Numbered from the stretch's first letter, positions 24,395 to 33,451 are shown. The stretch: DNA of 64,000 bases from Pseudomonas brenneri (GCF_007858285.1 NZ_VFIL01000006.1:372001-436000); one strand, 5' to 3'. Notes: generated by a model from the sequence alone, not told the origin. Made by a program: numbers and translations.

Positions 24395-27300
24395 TTGCAG
24401 ACGCACGAGAACAACAAAAAGCGCCAGGCAACAAAACGTACCCGACTGAGCCTGGGGATTCAGTTGGCCGTCATTGCGCTGGTCGCCGATGCCACGACTA
24501 TCAGCCCGGTACTGGCAGCCCCGGCCGTCAGTGCAACACACGCCCCGGCCACTGATGTGCACAATTTCGATGTGCCGACCCTGGCCCTGGATCAAGCCCT
24601 GGTGCTGCTGGCGCGCCAGGCCGGTGTCGAGCTGTACCTGGGCAGCAACGACTTCACCAACAGCTACGGCAACCCGGTCAAGGGTCGCCTGTCCCTGGAC
24701 GCAGCGCTGCAAACATTGCTGGCCAATCAAGGTGTCACCTACAGCCTCAGCGGCCCGTCCGACCGCCCGATCATCCAGGTGCAGCCCGGGCCGAACTCGG
24801 CCGGCATCCTGCCTGGCGACCTGCATCCCACCTACGTGCTTGGCATGGAGGGCAAACAGTCGCGCGATGAAAAAGGCTACAACGACGTCTACGACCAGGA
24901 CATCTCCACGGTCTATGCCGGCAAGGAGCAGATCGAGCGCTACAAAGGCGCAGCCCCCGCCGATATGTTCAAGGGCATGCTTAACGTCTACAGCGGCGAT
25001 TCGCGTAACAGCGGCGCGCTGGACCCGAACATCCGCGGCATCCAGGGCCCGGGGCGCGTGCCGCTGACCATCGACGGCACCGAGCAGGCACTGACGGTGT
25101 ATCGCGGCTATATGGGCGCCAACAACCGCAACTACATCGACCCCAACCTGATCGGCAGCATCAAGGTGCTCAAAGGCCCGAACCTGGAGCGCAACGTCTA
25201 TAGCGGCGTCGGTGGTGCGGTGGTAGCCAGCACCCTTAACGTCGATGACATTCTCAAGCAAGACCAGGAGTTCGGTGGCGAACTCAAGATGGAAGGCAGC
25301 AACAATTCGGTTTCACCCAAGCTGCCAACGCTGATGACCGGGCAGATGCCCAGCCCTGACCATATCTATTATCCCGTCCACTCGTACTACGATCCATCGC
25401 TGTACAAACACCCGCGCACAAGCAGTAGCAACAACCTGTTGTCCAGTGACGACTCTGCCTATCGCCTGGCCCTGGGCACGCGCCAGGAAAAATTCGAACT
25501 GCTCGCTGCCTACGCCTTCCGGGAAAAGGGCAACCACTACGCTGGCAAGAACAAAAGCGACTTTTACGCGACCGGTAAGCAGATCAACGGCCAATTTGAT
25601 TACATCCCCAACCTGGCCAATATCTACAAGCCAGGCGATGAAGTGCCCAATACCTCCAGCAAGATGGAGTCTTGGTTGGCCAAGGCCAAACTCAAGATCG
25701 ATGAAGGCCAATCCCTGGAGTTCGGCTACCGCGACACGGATGCGCTATATGGCGAAATCATGCCATCGCGCATCTCGTTCTTCAGGCCCCAGGACCGATA
25801 TGACGCAGCCACCTACGGCGTGCCGCAGTGGCCCTTGAGCCATGTACAAAGCAAAGCCTATAACCTGGAATACAACCTCAAGCCCGAAGATAACCCGTGG
25901 GTAGATTTCTATTCCAACCTGTGGGCAACCAACACCCGCAGTGATACCTACAGCAGCGGTGGTGTCCCCAATGCCAGCACCATAGACGACCCGGTGTACA
26001 GGAACACCGCACTGGCCAATGCCCAGCACGACCGCACCGGCTTGATTGCGAGCAACAAATTCAAGTTGCTCGACAGCCTCGACCTGACTCTTGGCGGCAG
26101 TTATCAACATGAAAAACTGGGGTCGAACGACAACTACTACGATCCCATCATCAGCGATACCTTGCGCATGTACCCCCGGGCCGGGCGCCGTGAGGAAAAG
26201 GAATACAACTTCAACTTCGATTGGCGCCCTGTCAGCTTTGCCCGATTCAACGCCGGAATGCGTTATTCATCTTACTGGGCGTTTGATGACTATTTGAAAA
26301 GTGAACAAGACAAGACCGGCATAACGTCAAAACCCGTAGAAACCGGGCGAAAAGTCACTTATACCACTCAAAAAACCCTGACAGACACTGAGTGGCAAAC
26401 CGATATTGACCGGAAAATTGCCTTCGAAAAAATCTTCTGGGACATGTTTGACACCCCTGAATCAGATCGTCAGGAATTAACAGAACTTATTAAAAACAAT
26501 ACGCCGCGCGTCCAAAACACCGAGCATACGGTGAACTGGGAACATGATGGCAAAGGTCGTTATTCGCGCGATAACAATCCGTGTATCAACGGTGCTGCTG
26601 GAGAAAATATGATCCAGTGCACTGCATCGGTGGGCGAAATCTATGAGCAAAAAGATATCAAGGCCAAACACCAGAAAGACAGCGGCTGGGCGCCAAACTT
26701 ATCTGCCACGTTCTACACCTCGGAAAATGGCCGAGTCTACCTTCGCTACAGTGAGGCCATCCGTTACCCGAGCATGTTTGAAAGCACTATAGGCTTCTCG
26801 TCATCGACCAACCCTTGGGGACTTGAGCCCGAACACGCCTACAACTACGAAGCCGCCTACATCCATAACCTCGCCGGCTGGGGTGGCAGTGAACATGCGG
26901 ATATCAAGCTGACCTATTACCACAACACTATCAAGAACGTGATCGAACGCAGCCCCGAACTGCGCTTTAGTAACCTGGAAAAACAAACCACCTCCGGCGT
27001 CGAGTTTCAAGGGCGCTACGACAGCGGGCGTTTTTTCACCGATGTAAGCCTTGCCCATGTATTGAAAAACAAAGTCTGTGACGAGACTTCGGCGATGTTG
27101 ATCAGCTACGACGGCAGTACCCCCAATTGCGTGGATGATGGTTTTGTAGGCGGTTATCTGGTGAGCATGTCGCAGCCGGAGTGGTCAGCCAACCTAGGCC
27201 TGGGTGCGCGATTCTTTGATCGAAAGCTGGAAGTGGGCGGACGCGCGATTTATTACCGCCAACACCAAAGTAAGTTCTATAGCAACTATGCAAACAGCGC

Positions 27301-27508
27301 CATGGTCAGTTACTACATCAATACGCCCATGTCGTGGGACGACATTGTCACTTATGACGCCTACGTCAACTACAAGCTGACCGATGATGCCTCCCTTGAG
27401 TTGACCGGTACTAACTTGAGTAACCTCTACTACATCGATCCCCTGACGCGTTCCGCAATGCCCGCTCCCGGTCGAACCCTGAAGCTTGCATTTACCACAA
27501 ACTTTTGA
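24395..27508 (+). CDS. TonB-dependent receptor with N-terminal STN signalling domain (probable hemophilin receptor)
   Basis: 1037 aa from a TTG that has GAGG six bases upstream; a GTG at 24383 is the alternative. A long signal peptide precedes the STN domain (about residues 50-120, NFDVPTLALDQALVLLARQAGVELYLGS), which contacts FecR. The plug has LDPNIRGIQGPGRVPLTIDG and the barrel ends in the aromatic signature GRTLKLAFTTNF. The YSEAIRYPSMFE and NPWGLEPEHAYNYE segments sit where haem receptors have FRAP and NPNL boxes, but I see no histidine between them. An extracellular loop at about 26290-26660 is AT-richer than its surroundings and holds a Cys pair. It presumably imports the ligand carried by the secreted proteins encoded next. 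Confidence 0.9.
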   Translation: MQTHENNKKRQATKRTRLSLGIQLAVIALVADATTISPVLAAPAVSATHAPATDVHNFDVPTLALDQALVLLARQAGVELYLGSNDFTNSYGNPVKGRLSLDAALQTLLANQGVTYSLSGPSDRPIIQVQPGPNSAGILPGDLHPTYVLGMEGKQSRDEKGYNDVYDQDISTVYAGKEQIERYKGAAPADMFKGMLNVYSGDSRNSGALDPNIRGIQGPGRVPLTIDGTEQALTVYRGYMGANNRNYIDPNLIGSIKVLKGPNLERNVYSGVGGAVVASTLNVDDILKQDQEFGGELKMEGSNNSVSPKLPTLMTGQMPSPDHIYYPVHSYYDPSLYKHPRTSSSNNLLSSDDSAYRLALGTRQEKFELLAAYAFREKGNHYAGKNKSDFYATGKQINGQFDYIPNLANIYKPGDEVPNTSSKMESWLAKAKLKIDEGQSLEFGYRDTDALYGEIMPSRISFFRPQDRYDAATYGVPQWPLSHVQSKAYNLEYNLKPEDNPWVDFYSNLWATNTRSDTYSSGGVPNASTIDDPVYRNTALANAQHDRTGLIASNKFKLLDSLDLTLGGSYQHEKLGSNDNYYDPIISDTLRMYPRAGRREEKEYNFNFDWRPVSFARFNAGMRYSSYWAFDDYLKSEQDKTGITSKPVETGRKVTYTTQKTLTDTEWQTDIDRKIAFEKIFWDMFDTPESDRQELTELIKNNTPRVQNTEHTVNWEHDGKGRYSRDNNPCINGAAGENMIQCTASVGEIYEQKDIKAKHQKDSGWAPNLSATFYTSENGRVYLRYSEAIRYPSMFESTIGFSSSTNPWGLEPEHAYNYEAAYIHNLAGWGGSEHADIKLTYYHNTIKNVIERSPELRFSNLEKQTTSGVEFQGRYDSGRFFTDVSLAHVLKNKVCDETSAMLISYDGSTPNCVDDGFVGGYLVSMSQPEWSANLGLGARFFDRKLEVGGRAIYYRQHQSKFYSNYANSAMVSYYINTPMSWDDIVTYDAYVNYKLTDDASLELTGTNLSNLYYIDPLTRSAMPAPGRTLKLAFTTNF

Positions 27509-27545
27509 AGTTTCAAAACATTCATCGAATTCAAGGAGCGATAAA

Positions 27546-27899
27546 ATGAAAGTCATCACCCGTGCCTTTTTGGCTCTTACCGCCTTTAGTCTGGCTGGTA
27601 TCGTTCAAGCGGGGAACGCCTCAGGGCAAAGCTACATTAATTATTTCGTTGCAGGCTCCACGTATAACTCTGGATTACCCGAGTATCCCAGTGTGCCAGG
27701 CCAACCGGGTCTGAAACTTACCAACTTCCATAGCGGTATAACGCTCGCCTTCAATGCACTAAAAGGCTATGCACGCCCTGATAGCAGCGGCGTTTACAGC
27801 CTGGCCTACTTGCCGCCGCCTGCGAACGCCTCGCTGGCCGGTATCGCCAAGTTCGCGAATCGTGATTACGACACGGCGTTCGGTGGGGTTGTTAAGTAA
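27546..27899 (+). CDS. Mini-hemophilin: secreted protein with hemophilin N- and C-termini but no barrel
   Basis: 117 aa with AGGAG eight bases before the ATG. Signal peptide MKVITRAFLALTAFSLAGIVQA, with no lipobox Cys. The mature N-terminus (NASGQSYINYFVAGST, YPSVPGQPG, LAFNALKGYARPDSSGV) aligns with the first ~85 residues of the next gene's product. It then jumps straight to the same last 25 residues (ANASLAGIAKFANRDYDTAFGGVVK). About 140 residues, corresponding to the beta-barrel domain, are missing. The frame is intact, so it is either a functional short form or a recent in-frame deletion of a duplicated gene. It may be a Slam client, since the C-terminal signature is retained. Confidence 0.8.
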   Translation: MKVITRAFLALTAFSLAGIVQAGNASGQSYINYFVAGSTYNSGLPEYPSVPGQPGLKLTNFHSGITLAFNALKGYARPDSSGVYSLAYLPPPANASLAGIAKFANRDYDTAFGGVVK

Positions 27900-28027
27900 C
27901 AGCCACTTCTTATCTGAATCGTTTTTCCACAACTTTAAACTTGCGAGGTGAGCCATGGGAGGCTGAAGAAGCAATCGGCAACTGCTTGACGTGTTGACTT
28001 AATTTAAATCACTCAATGGATCATGAA

Positions 28028-28786
28028 ATGAAAACTTTAAACTACACAGTACTGGCAATCGCTCTTCTTGGTCTGACTGGGGTTGCCCAGGCAGATTCTG
28101 CTTCCGGTCAAAGTTACACCGGTGCCATTGTCGTTGGCGGTACTGGCGCTTCGTCGCCTAACCACCCTAGCTCCCCAGGGGTGCCAGCTGTTGGCGTCGT
28201 GGCCTTCTACGGCGGTGCAAAAGTACCGTTCAGTGGCTTGAAAGGTATGGTTGCCACCGATGGCAATGGGGTCACCACTATTACCCCCGCCATGATGCCA
28301 GCCTCCCACGCCGCCCTGGGCAACTTCGACTTCAAACAAGTCGCCAACCAGCAGGTGTACTACGGCGAATGGTCGCAAAACGGCACCAACAACGACCCGA
28401 CTCGCGTCGTGTACTACTCCGGCGACACCGCCGGCCGCGTACTGCCAACAGCCAACGTGACCTATGCCGTACAGGGCATCAACAACTACTCCGGGGCTAA
28501 CGTGCTGTCCGGCGACCTGACCGCCTCGTTCGGCAACGCTGCACCCACCTTGACCGGCTCGCTGAGCAACAGCGCGCTGAAAGTTCAAGTCACCGCCGCC
28601 ATCGACACCGCCACCGCAGGCTTCGCCGGTACTGCCCAAGCGCGTAATACCGCAACCAACGCACTGCTTTCGTCGGGCACCTCGCAAGGCAGCTTCTTCG
28701 GCGCAGGCTCTACCGCGTCGCTGGCCGGTATCGCCAAGTTCTCCGATCGCAACTACGACACCGCCTTCGGTGGCGTCGCCAAGTAA
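28028..28786 (+). CDS. Hemophilin-like Slam-dependent secreted ligand-binding protein
   Basis: 252 aa from the ATG at 28028; three codons of upstream in-frame reading are possible. Signal peptide MKTLNYTVLAIALLGLTGVAQA lacks a lipobox, so the protein should be released rather than lipidated. The N-terminal ~85 residues form the putative ligand-binding handle (ASGQSYTGAIVVGGTG, HPSSPGVPAVG, PFSGLKGMVATDGNG). The remainder is an eight-strand-barrel-like repeat of short Thr/Asn/Gly-rich strands ending ASLAGIAKFSDRNYDTAFGGVAK. This architecture, together with a receptor and a Slam gene on the same strand, matches hemophilins such as HphA. Haem binding is inferred; cobalamin-binding relatives of this family exist in other bacteria. 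Confidence 0.85.
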   Translation: MKTLNYTVLAIALLGLTGVAQADSASGQSYTGAIVVGGTGASSPNHPSSPGVPAVGVVAFYGGAKVPFSGLKGMVATDGNGVTTITPAMMPASHAALGNFDFKQVANQQVYYGEWSQNGTNNDPTRVVYYSGDTAGRVLPTANVTYAVQGINNYSGANVLSGDLTASFGNAAPTLTGSLSNSALKVQVTAAIDTATAGFAGTAQARNTATNALLSSGTSQGSFFGAGSTASLAGIAKFSDRNYDTAFGGVAK

Positions 28787-28819
28787 TCGCCGGTTGAACC
28801 TGTTGTAGCACCACCCAAG

Positions 28820-28848
28820 CAAGTGCCTGCCCCCAGGCACTTGTTTTT
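28820..28848 (+). terminator. Terminator or attenuator between the hemophilin and Slam genes
   Basis: CAAGTGCCTG and CAGGCACTTG form a 10-bp perfect stem with a CCC loop, followed by five T residues. It is 33 bases after the hemophilin stop and 31 before the Slam start on the same strand. Read-through would give much less translocon than substrate. Confidence 0.85.
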
Positions 28849-28879
28849 GGCGTTTTGAAGCGATCCCGAGAGCCCAGTA

Positions 28880-30379
28880 ATGCCCCAGCCCTACTGCAAA
28901 CGATCCCCTGCGCTCCACGCTTTACCCTTTTCCCTGCTGCTGTTCATGGCCCCCGCGGTATTTGCTGCCGACCAGGACACCAGCCTGCGCCTGAACCAGA
29001 TCATCGAGTACCGCGCCAACCAGCAAGAGCGCGAGTTGCTCAAGGATGAACTGCCCAGCGACGGCGCCGCGCCACTGTTGAACATCGATGGCCAGGACTA
29101 CACCGTCGGCAACAACCTGGATGAGTTGGGCCGTGCGGTGTACGTGTCCCTCTCGCGCCAGAACTGGCCACAGGCCAGGGACTATCTCAAACGCTACACC
29201 GCCCTGCCCGGCCACGACCCGATGCTCACCGCCTATGCCAAGGGCGGCCTGGCCCGCGCCGATGGCGATCTGGAACAGGCCGAAGATTATTACCGGCAGT
29301 TGCTGGCGATACAGTCCGACTTCCTGCCCGGCCGCCTGGAGCTGGCGCGGGTGCTGTTCGAGAACCGCAAGGATGGCGAGTCCAACGCCGTATTCCAGCA
29401 GATCAGCAGCGGCCTCAGCCCCGCCGACGCGCAGGCCATGGGCCTGGGCAAGACCGTCGACAGTTTCAAGCAGGCCCTGGATCACCGTGAAGACTGGCAA
29501 GGCTCCTTCGCCATCGGCCCGACCTGGGGCAAAAACCTCAATCAGTCACCCGAAAGCACGGTGACGTATCGCTACGTCACTGCCGAAGAAACCATTCTGG
29601 TCCAACGCTCGCTGCCCAAGGCCGTGTCTGCCCACGGCGCGGATTACGAGGCCACGCTCAACAAACGCATCGCCCTCAGCGGCCATCACGGGGTATTCAT
29701 GCGCTCGCTGTTGTACGGCCAGGCGTATGAAAAAGAGAGCAAGTACAACGAAGGCACAGTGATCAACAATGCCGGCTACAGCTACCACGATGCCAAGAAC
29801 CAGTACTCCTTCGGGCCGTCGTATGAGTTCAACACCATTGCCGACAACGCCATGTACAGCGCCTGGGGGCTGCGGGGCGAATGGATCCACACGTTATCGG
29901 CCACGCGCATGTTCAAGCTCGAAGGCGAATACAAGGACATGGCCTACAAGCACGACCTCAATACCAACCTCGACGGCGGCATCAGTTCGGTCTACGCCAC
30001 CCTATGGCAGGCACTGCCCCAGCGCTGGACGCTGTTCGGCGGCGTGGACCTGAGCCAGCGCAACGCCCAGGACCGTACCCAGGCTTACCTGCAAAAAGGT
30101 GTGCGGCTGGGCGTCGCCAAGGATTTCGAGGTGGGTGTCAGCGCCGTGCTGTTCGCGTCATACCGCAAGCGCCAATACGATGCCTACAGCGCGATTGTTG
30201 ATGACCGACGCAGCGACGATGAACAAGGCTACACGTTTATCCTGCGCGCCCCACGCCTGGCGGTGATGGATGTGGTGCCCAGTCTGACAGTCAAGTACAA
30301 CAAGGTCGTAAGCAATGTCGACTGGCTTTATTCCTACGACAAAAACAGCATCAGCCTAAAGCTGGAAAAGCAGTTTTAA
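28880..30379 (+). CDS. Slam (surface lipoprotein assembly modulator) outer-membrane translocon
   Basis: 499 aa. A signal peptide (ALPFSLLLFMAPAVFA) leads to an N-terminal periplasmic domain with TPR-like helices at about residues 75-190 (NWPQARDYLKRYTALPGHDPMLTAYAKGGLARADGDLEQAEDYYRQLL). A C-terminal 14-strand barrel of the DUF560/Slam family follows (WQGSFAIGPTWGKNLNQSP to the terminal KNSISLKLEKQF). Length and layout are those of Slam proteins. Slams export lipoproteins such as TbpB and also soluble hemophilins across the outer membrane. The gene sits 93 bases after the hemophilin gene, the textbook arrangement for a cognate pair. Confidence 0.9.
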   Translation: MPQPYCKRSPALHALPFSLLLFMAPAVFAADQDTSLRLNQIIEYRANQQERELLKDELPSDGAAPLLNIDGQDYTVGNNLDELGRAVYVSLSRQNWPQARDYLKRYTALPGHDPMLTAYAKGGLARADGDLEQAEDYYRQLLAIQSDFLPGRLELARVLFENRKDGESNAVFQQISSGLSPADAQAMGLGKTVDSFKQALDHREDWQGSFAIGPTWGKNLNQSPESTVTYRYVTAEETILVQRSLPKAVSAHGADYEATLNKRIALSGHHGVFMRSLLYGQAYEKESKYNEGTVINNAGYSYHDAKNQYSFGPSYEFNTIADNAMYSAWGLRGEWIHTLSATRMFKLEGEYKDMAYKHDLNTNLDGGISSVYATLWQALPQRWTLFGGVDLSQRNAQDRTQAYLQKGVRLGVAKDFEVGVSAVLFASYRKRQYDAYSAIVDDRRSDDEQGYTFILRAPRLAVMDVVPSLTVKYNKVVSNVDWLYSYDKNSISLKLEKQF

Positions 30380-30478
30380 CCGTCTTCACCGGGTTTTCTA
30401 TTTCGCGGTTGCACTTATAGCGAGCTACTGTATAAAACGCCCCTATAAACCGCGCCATCTAGCATGAGGATCCCGGCC

Positions 30479-30886
30479 GTGGAAGAAGTTATCGAACAAT
30501 TGCGTGAAGCCAACGAACCGGTACCGGTTCCTCTGGAACTGCCCGACGAAGACCAGTTGGTGGAAGTCGAAGAACAGCTGTTTATCAACATCCCGTTTGT
30601 GTTCAAGGAATTCCTGCTGACCGTCAGCGATGTGGTGTATGGCAGCCTGGAGCCGGTGACCATCACCGACCCACAGTCCCACACCTATCTGCCGGAAGTC
30701 GCAGCCAATGCCTGGGATATCGGCGTGCCTCGCGAGCTGATCCCGATCTGCCAGGACGGTGACGATTACTACTGCGTCGAGGAAGACGGCACGGTCGTGC
30801 TGTGGTCCGGCGAAGAAGAGCTGGTCACCGAAGAGTCCTGGGAATCGGTGTGGCACTGGGCGCGGGACGTCTGGCTGGAAAGCTGA
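30479..30886 (+). CDS. SMI1/KNR4-family acidic protein
   Basis: 135 aa from a GTG at 30479 with GAGGA nine bases upstream; an ATG at 30464 is the alternative. It is strongly acidic. The SMI1/KNR4 fold core is seen in EVEEQLFINIPFVFKEFLLTVSDVVYGSLEPV, VPRELIPICQDGDDYYCVEEDGTVVLWS and the C-terminal SWESVWHWARDVWLES. The family includes immunity proteins of polymorphic toxins and yeast cell-wall regulators, but stand-alone Pseudomonas copies are common and uncharacterised. No toxin gene is adjacent. Its stop codon abuts the stop of the convergent antiporter. Confidence 0.8.
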   Translation: MEEVIEQLREANEPVPVPLELPDEDQLVEVEEQLFINIPFVFKEFLLTVSDVVYGSLEPVTITDPQSHTYLPEVAANAWDIGVPRELIPICQDGDDYYCVEEDGTVVLWSGEEELVTEESWESVWHWARDVWLES

Positions 30887-32650
30887 TCAGTGTTCGTGGG
30901 TGTCCTTGTGGTTATCCAGGGTTTCCAGCAAGGCCACCTGCATGCGCGTATGTATGCGGATAAACCAGCGCCAGAGCACCGCTGCGACTGCGGCGGTCAC
31001 CACCGCAATCAACACCAGCAACTTGTTGGTCGGCAAAATACTGGCCGACAAGGCTGCCAATAGCAGGAAAATCACCAGCAGCGAAAGGATCGGGATCAAC
31101 TCGGCAATCACCCGTCGCACACGCTGGGTATGGCGCCCGGCCATTTCCGGCTTCACGCTCATCTCCGCCAGCAGCATCGACAGCGCCTTGAGCTTGCGAT
31201 ACGCGGCAATCAAGAATGGCAGCGACAACAACAATGCGCCGCCCCAGATCAATGCCTTTTGCCAGCTCGGATCACTGATCCAGCCTTGCAGATACCCGCC
31301 TATACGCGCCGCGAAGAAACTGCCGGTAAAGAAAATTGCGACCACCAGCGCCAGGTTCACCCCCACCTGCAGGATGATCTTGCGGATCATCGACGCCAGC
31401 ATTGCGCCTTCGCCCTGGGGTTGAATGCTGCGCAGCCATTCGCCATACAGGCCAAACACCCGGCTCAGGCGCTGCGGCATCACCGCTGCAATCTTCAACG
31501 ACAGAGGATCGGCACCACGAATCAGGTACGGCGTCAGCAGCGTAGTAATCGCAGAAACCGCCACCGCCACCGGGTAGAGAAAGTCGCTGGTGACCTGCAA
31601 CGTCATCCCCAGCGCCGCAATGATGAAAGAAAACTCGCCAATCTGTGACAGCCCCATCCCTACCCGCAACGAGGTGCGGCCGTCGTTACCAGCGATAAAC
31701 GCGCCAAGGCCACAGGACAACATCTTGCCCAGCACCACCGCCACGGTAATCACCGCGATCGGCCAGGCGTATTGCAGCAGGATCTGCGGGTCGATCATCA
31801 AGCCGATGGCGACAAAGAAAATCGCACTGAACATGTCGCGAACCGGCTCGATCAGACGCTCGATTTTCAGCAACTGCCGGGATTCGGCCATGATCGCGCC
31901 GATCAGGAAGGCCCCCAGCACCATGCTGTATTCGAGCTTGACCACCAACAGGCAAAACCCGAAACACAGGCCCAGGACGGTAATCAGCAGCATCTCGTTG
32001 CTTTCGAATTTGGCCACGTAGGCCAGCAGCCGCGGCACCAGCAAAATGCCGATCACCAGCGCCACAATCATGAACAGCGAGAGCTTGCCGACGGTGGAAA
32101 ACACTTCGCCGGAGCTGACTGTACCGCTGACGGCGATGCTCGACAGCAAGGCAATGATGCCGATACCCAGGATGTCTTCGACGATCAGCACGCCAAAGAT
32201 CAGTTGGGCAAAGCGCTGGTTTTTCATCTTCAGGTCGTTGAGCGCCTTGACGATGATGGTGGTCGAGGAAATCGCCAGGATCGCGCCGAGGAACAGCGAG
32301 TCCATGGTGTTCCAATCGAACCATTGGCCAATTTCGTAGCCAATCCAGATCATCAGGATGATTTCGAGGAAGGCTGCGATAAACGCCGTGGCGCCCACCT
32401 TGAACAGCTTGCGCAGGCTGAACTCCAGGCCCAGGCAGAACATCAGGAAGATCACCCCCAGCTCGGCCAGGGTCTTGATCGTGTCTTCGTCGTGGATCAG
32501 CCCGAATGGCGGAGTGTGCGGGCCGATGATGAAGCCAGCGACGATGTACCCCAGGACCACTGGCTGCTTGAGGCGATGGAACAGGATGGTCACCACCCCT
32601 GCCACGAGCATGATCACGGCCAAGTCCTGGATAAAGCTGATGGCGTGCAT
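30887..32650 (-). CDS. Cation:proton antiporter, CPA2 (KefB-like) family
   Basis: 587 aa from the ATG at 32650, preceded by AAGGAG. A 13-helix Na+/H+ exchanger domain occupies residues 1-400, with GYIVAGFIIGPHTPPFGLIHD and TLAELGVIFLMFCLGLEFSL typical of KefB/KefC, and the ion-site region FGVLIVEDILGI. Instead of a cytoplasmic TrkA-N nucleotide-binding domain it ends with further membrane helices at about residues 440-560 and a short tail, so it is not a classic glutathione-gated Kef channel. It probably exchanges K+ or Na+ for H+. Monocistronic and convergent with the SMI1 gene. Confidence 0.88.
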   Translation of the reverse strand: MHAISFIQDLAVIMLVAGVVTILFHRLKQPVVLGYIVAGFIIGPHTPPFGLIHDEDTIKTLAELGVIFLMFCLGLEFSLRKLFKVGATAFIAAFLEIILMIWIGYEIGQWFDWNTMDSLFLGAILAISSTTIIVKALNDLKMKNQRFAQLIFGVLIVEDILGIGIIALLSSIAVSGTVSSGEVFSTVGKLSLFMIVALVIGILLVPRLLAYVAKFESNEMLLITVLGLCFGFCLLVVKLEYSMVLGAFLIGAIMAESRQLLKIERLIEPVRDMFSAIFFVAIGLMIDPQILLQYAWPIAVITVAVVLGKMLSCGLGAFIAGNDGRTSLRVGMGLSQIGEFSFIIAALGMTLQVTSDFLYPVAVAVSAITTLLTPYLIRGADPLSLKIAAVMPQRLSRVFGLYGEWLRSIQPQGEGAMLASMIRKIILQVGVNLALVVAIFFTGSFFAARIGGYLQGWISDPSWQKALIWGGALLLSLPFLIAAYRKLKALSMLLAEMSVKPEMAGRHTQRVRRVIAELIPILSLLVIFLLLAALSASILPTNKLLVLIAVVTAAVAAVLWRWFIRIHTRMQVALLETLDNHKDTHEH

Positions 32651-32942
32651 GGCGAGGGGCTCCTTGAGGGTACTGGCACTTTCCCAAGTTCCACGCAGCC
32701 ACCACAACGGCTCGTAATGTGCGGAAGGAAAAGTCTGCCTTAATCGTAAGAAATGCCCTTGAAATAGGCTTTTGAAGGGTAACACCGCGACTTCCGGCAG
32801 AAAGCCGGTGCAATATATGGAAACAGATCGCTCCCGGCGTGACGGCAAGCCCCATCCCGGCGTCCCGTAAGGGATGGCGCTGTAATGATTCCAGCATCCG
32901 CAGAGGTGCCCCCCAACCAATGCCTACAACCGTGAGTGTGCT

Positions 32943-33428
32943 ATGGAACCCGGAAACGCCCAGCTGTCGATGACGGTATTGATGACCCCTGACATGGCCA
33001 ACTTCTCAGGCAATGTCCACGGCGGCACCCTGCTCAAGTACCTCGACGAAGTGGCCTACGCCTGCGCCAGCCGTTATGCCGGCCGCTACGTAGTCACACT
33101 GTCGGTGGACCAGGTGATTTTTCGCGAGCCGATCCATGTCGGCGAGTTGGTGACGTTCCTCGCGTCGGTCAACTACACCGGCAACACGTCGATGGAAGTG
33201 GGGATCAAGGTCGTCACCGAGAACATCCGCGAGCGCTCGGTACGCCATACCAACAGCTGCTTTTTTACCATGGTCGCTGTCGACGACGACCGCAAACCGG
33301 CCGCCGTGCCCGCGTTGCAGCCACAGAACAGTGAAGACAAGCGCCGGTTTATCCAGGGCAAGCAGCGTCGCCAGGTTCGCCAGGAGCTGGAGAAGCGCTA
33401 CCAGGAAATCAAGGCCGACGCCCTCTGA
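32943..33428 (+). CDS. Acyl-CoA thioesterase, hot-dog fold
   Basis: 161 aa. The hot-dog core with MTVLMTPDMANFSGNVHGGTLLKYLDEVAYACASRYAGRYVVTLSVD contains the Asn and the HGG-type loop used by YciA/BACH-family thioesterases. It continues with IFREPIHVGELVTFLASVNYTGNTSMEVGIKVV and RHTNSCFFTMVAVD. It hydrolyses acyl-CoA to free acid and CoA in the cytoplasm; chain-length preference cannot be told. The C-terminal ~35 residues are charged and helical. It stands alone between the divergent antiporter gene and a REP doublet. Confidence 0.9.
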   Translation: MEPGNAQLSMTVLMTPDMANFSGNVHGGTLLKYLDEVAYACASRYAGRYVVTLSVDQVIFREPIHVGELVTFLASVNYTGNTSMEVGIKVVTENIRERSVRHTNSCFFTMVAVDDDRKPAAVPALQPQNSEDKRRFIQGKQRRQVRQELEKRYQEIKADAL

Positions 33429-33451
33429 TCCCAAACTGTAAACCCAATCGA

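Noticed and set aside
24383..30379. HasA/HasR-type hemophore system
   Set aside because: The secreted proteins have cleavable signal peptides and hemophilin-like layout; there is no HasDE-type secretion gene, and a Slam gene is present instead.
30479..30886. SMI1/KNR4 protein as immunity gene for a neighbouring polymorphic toxin
   Set aside because: No toxin gene is adjacent; the neighbours are the Slam gene and an antiporter.
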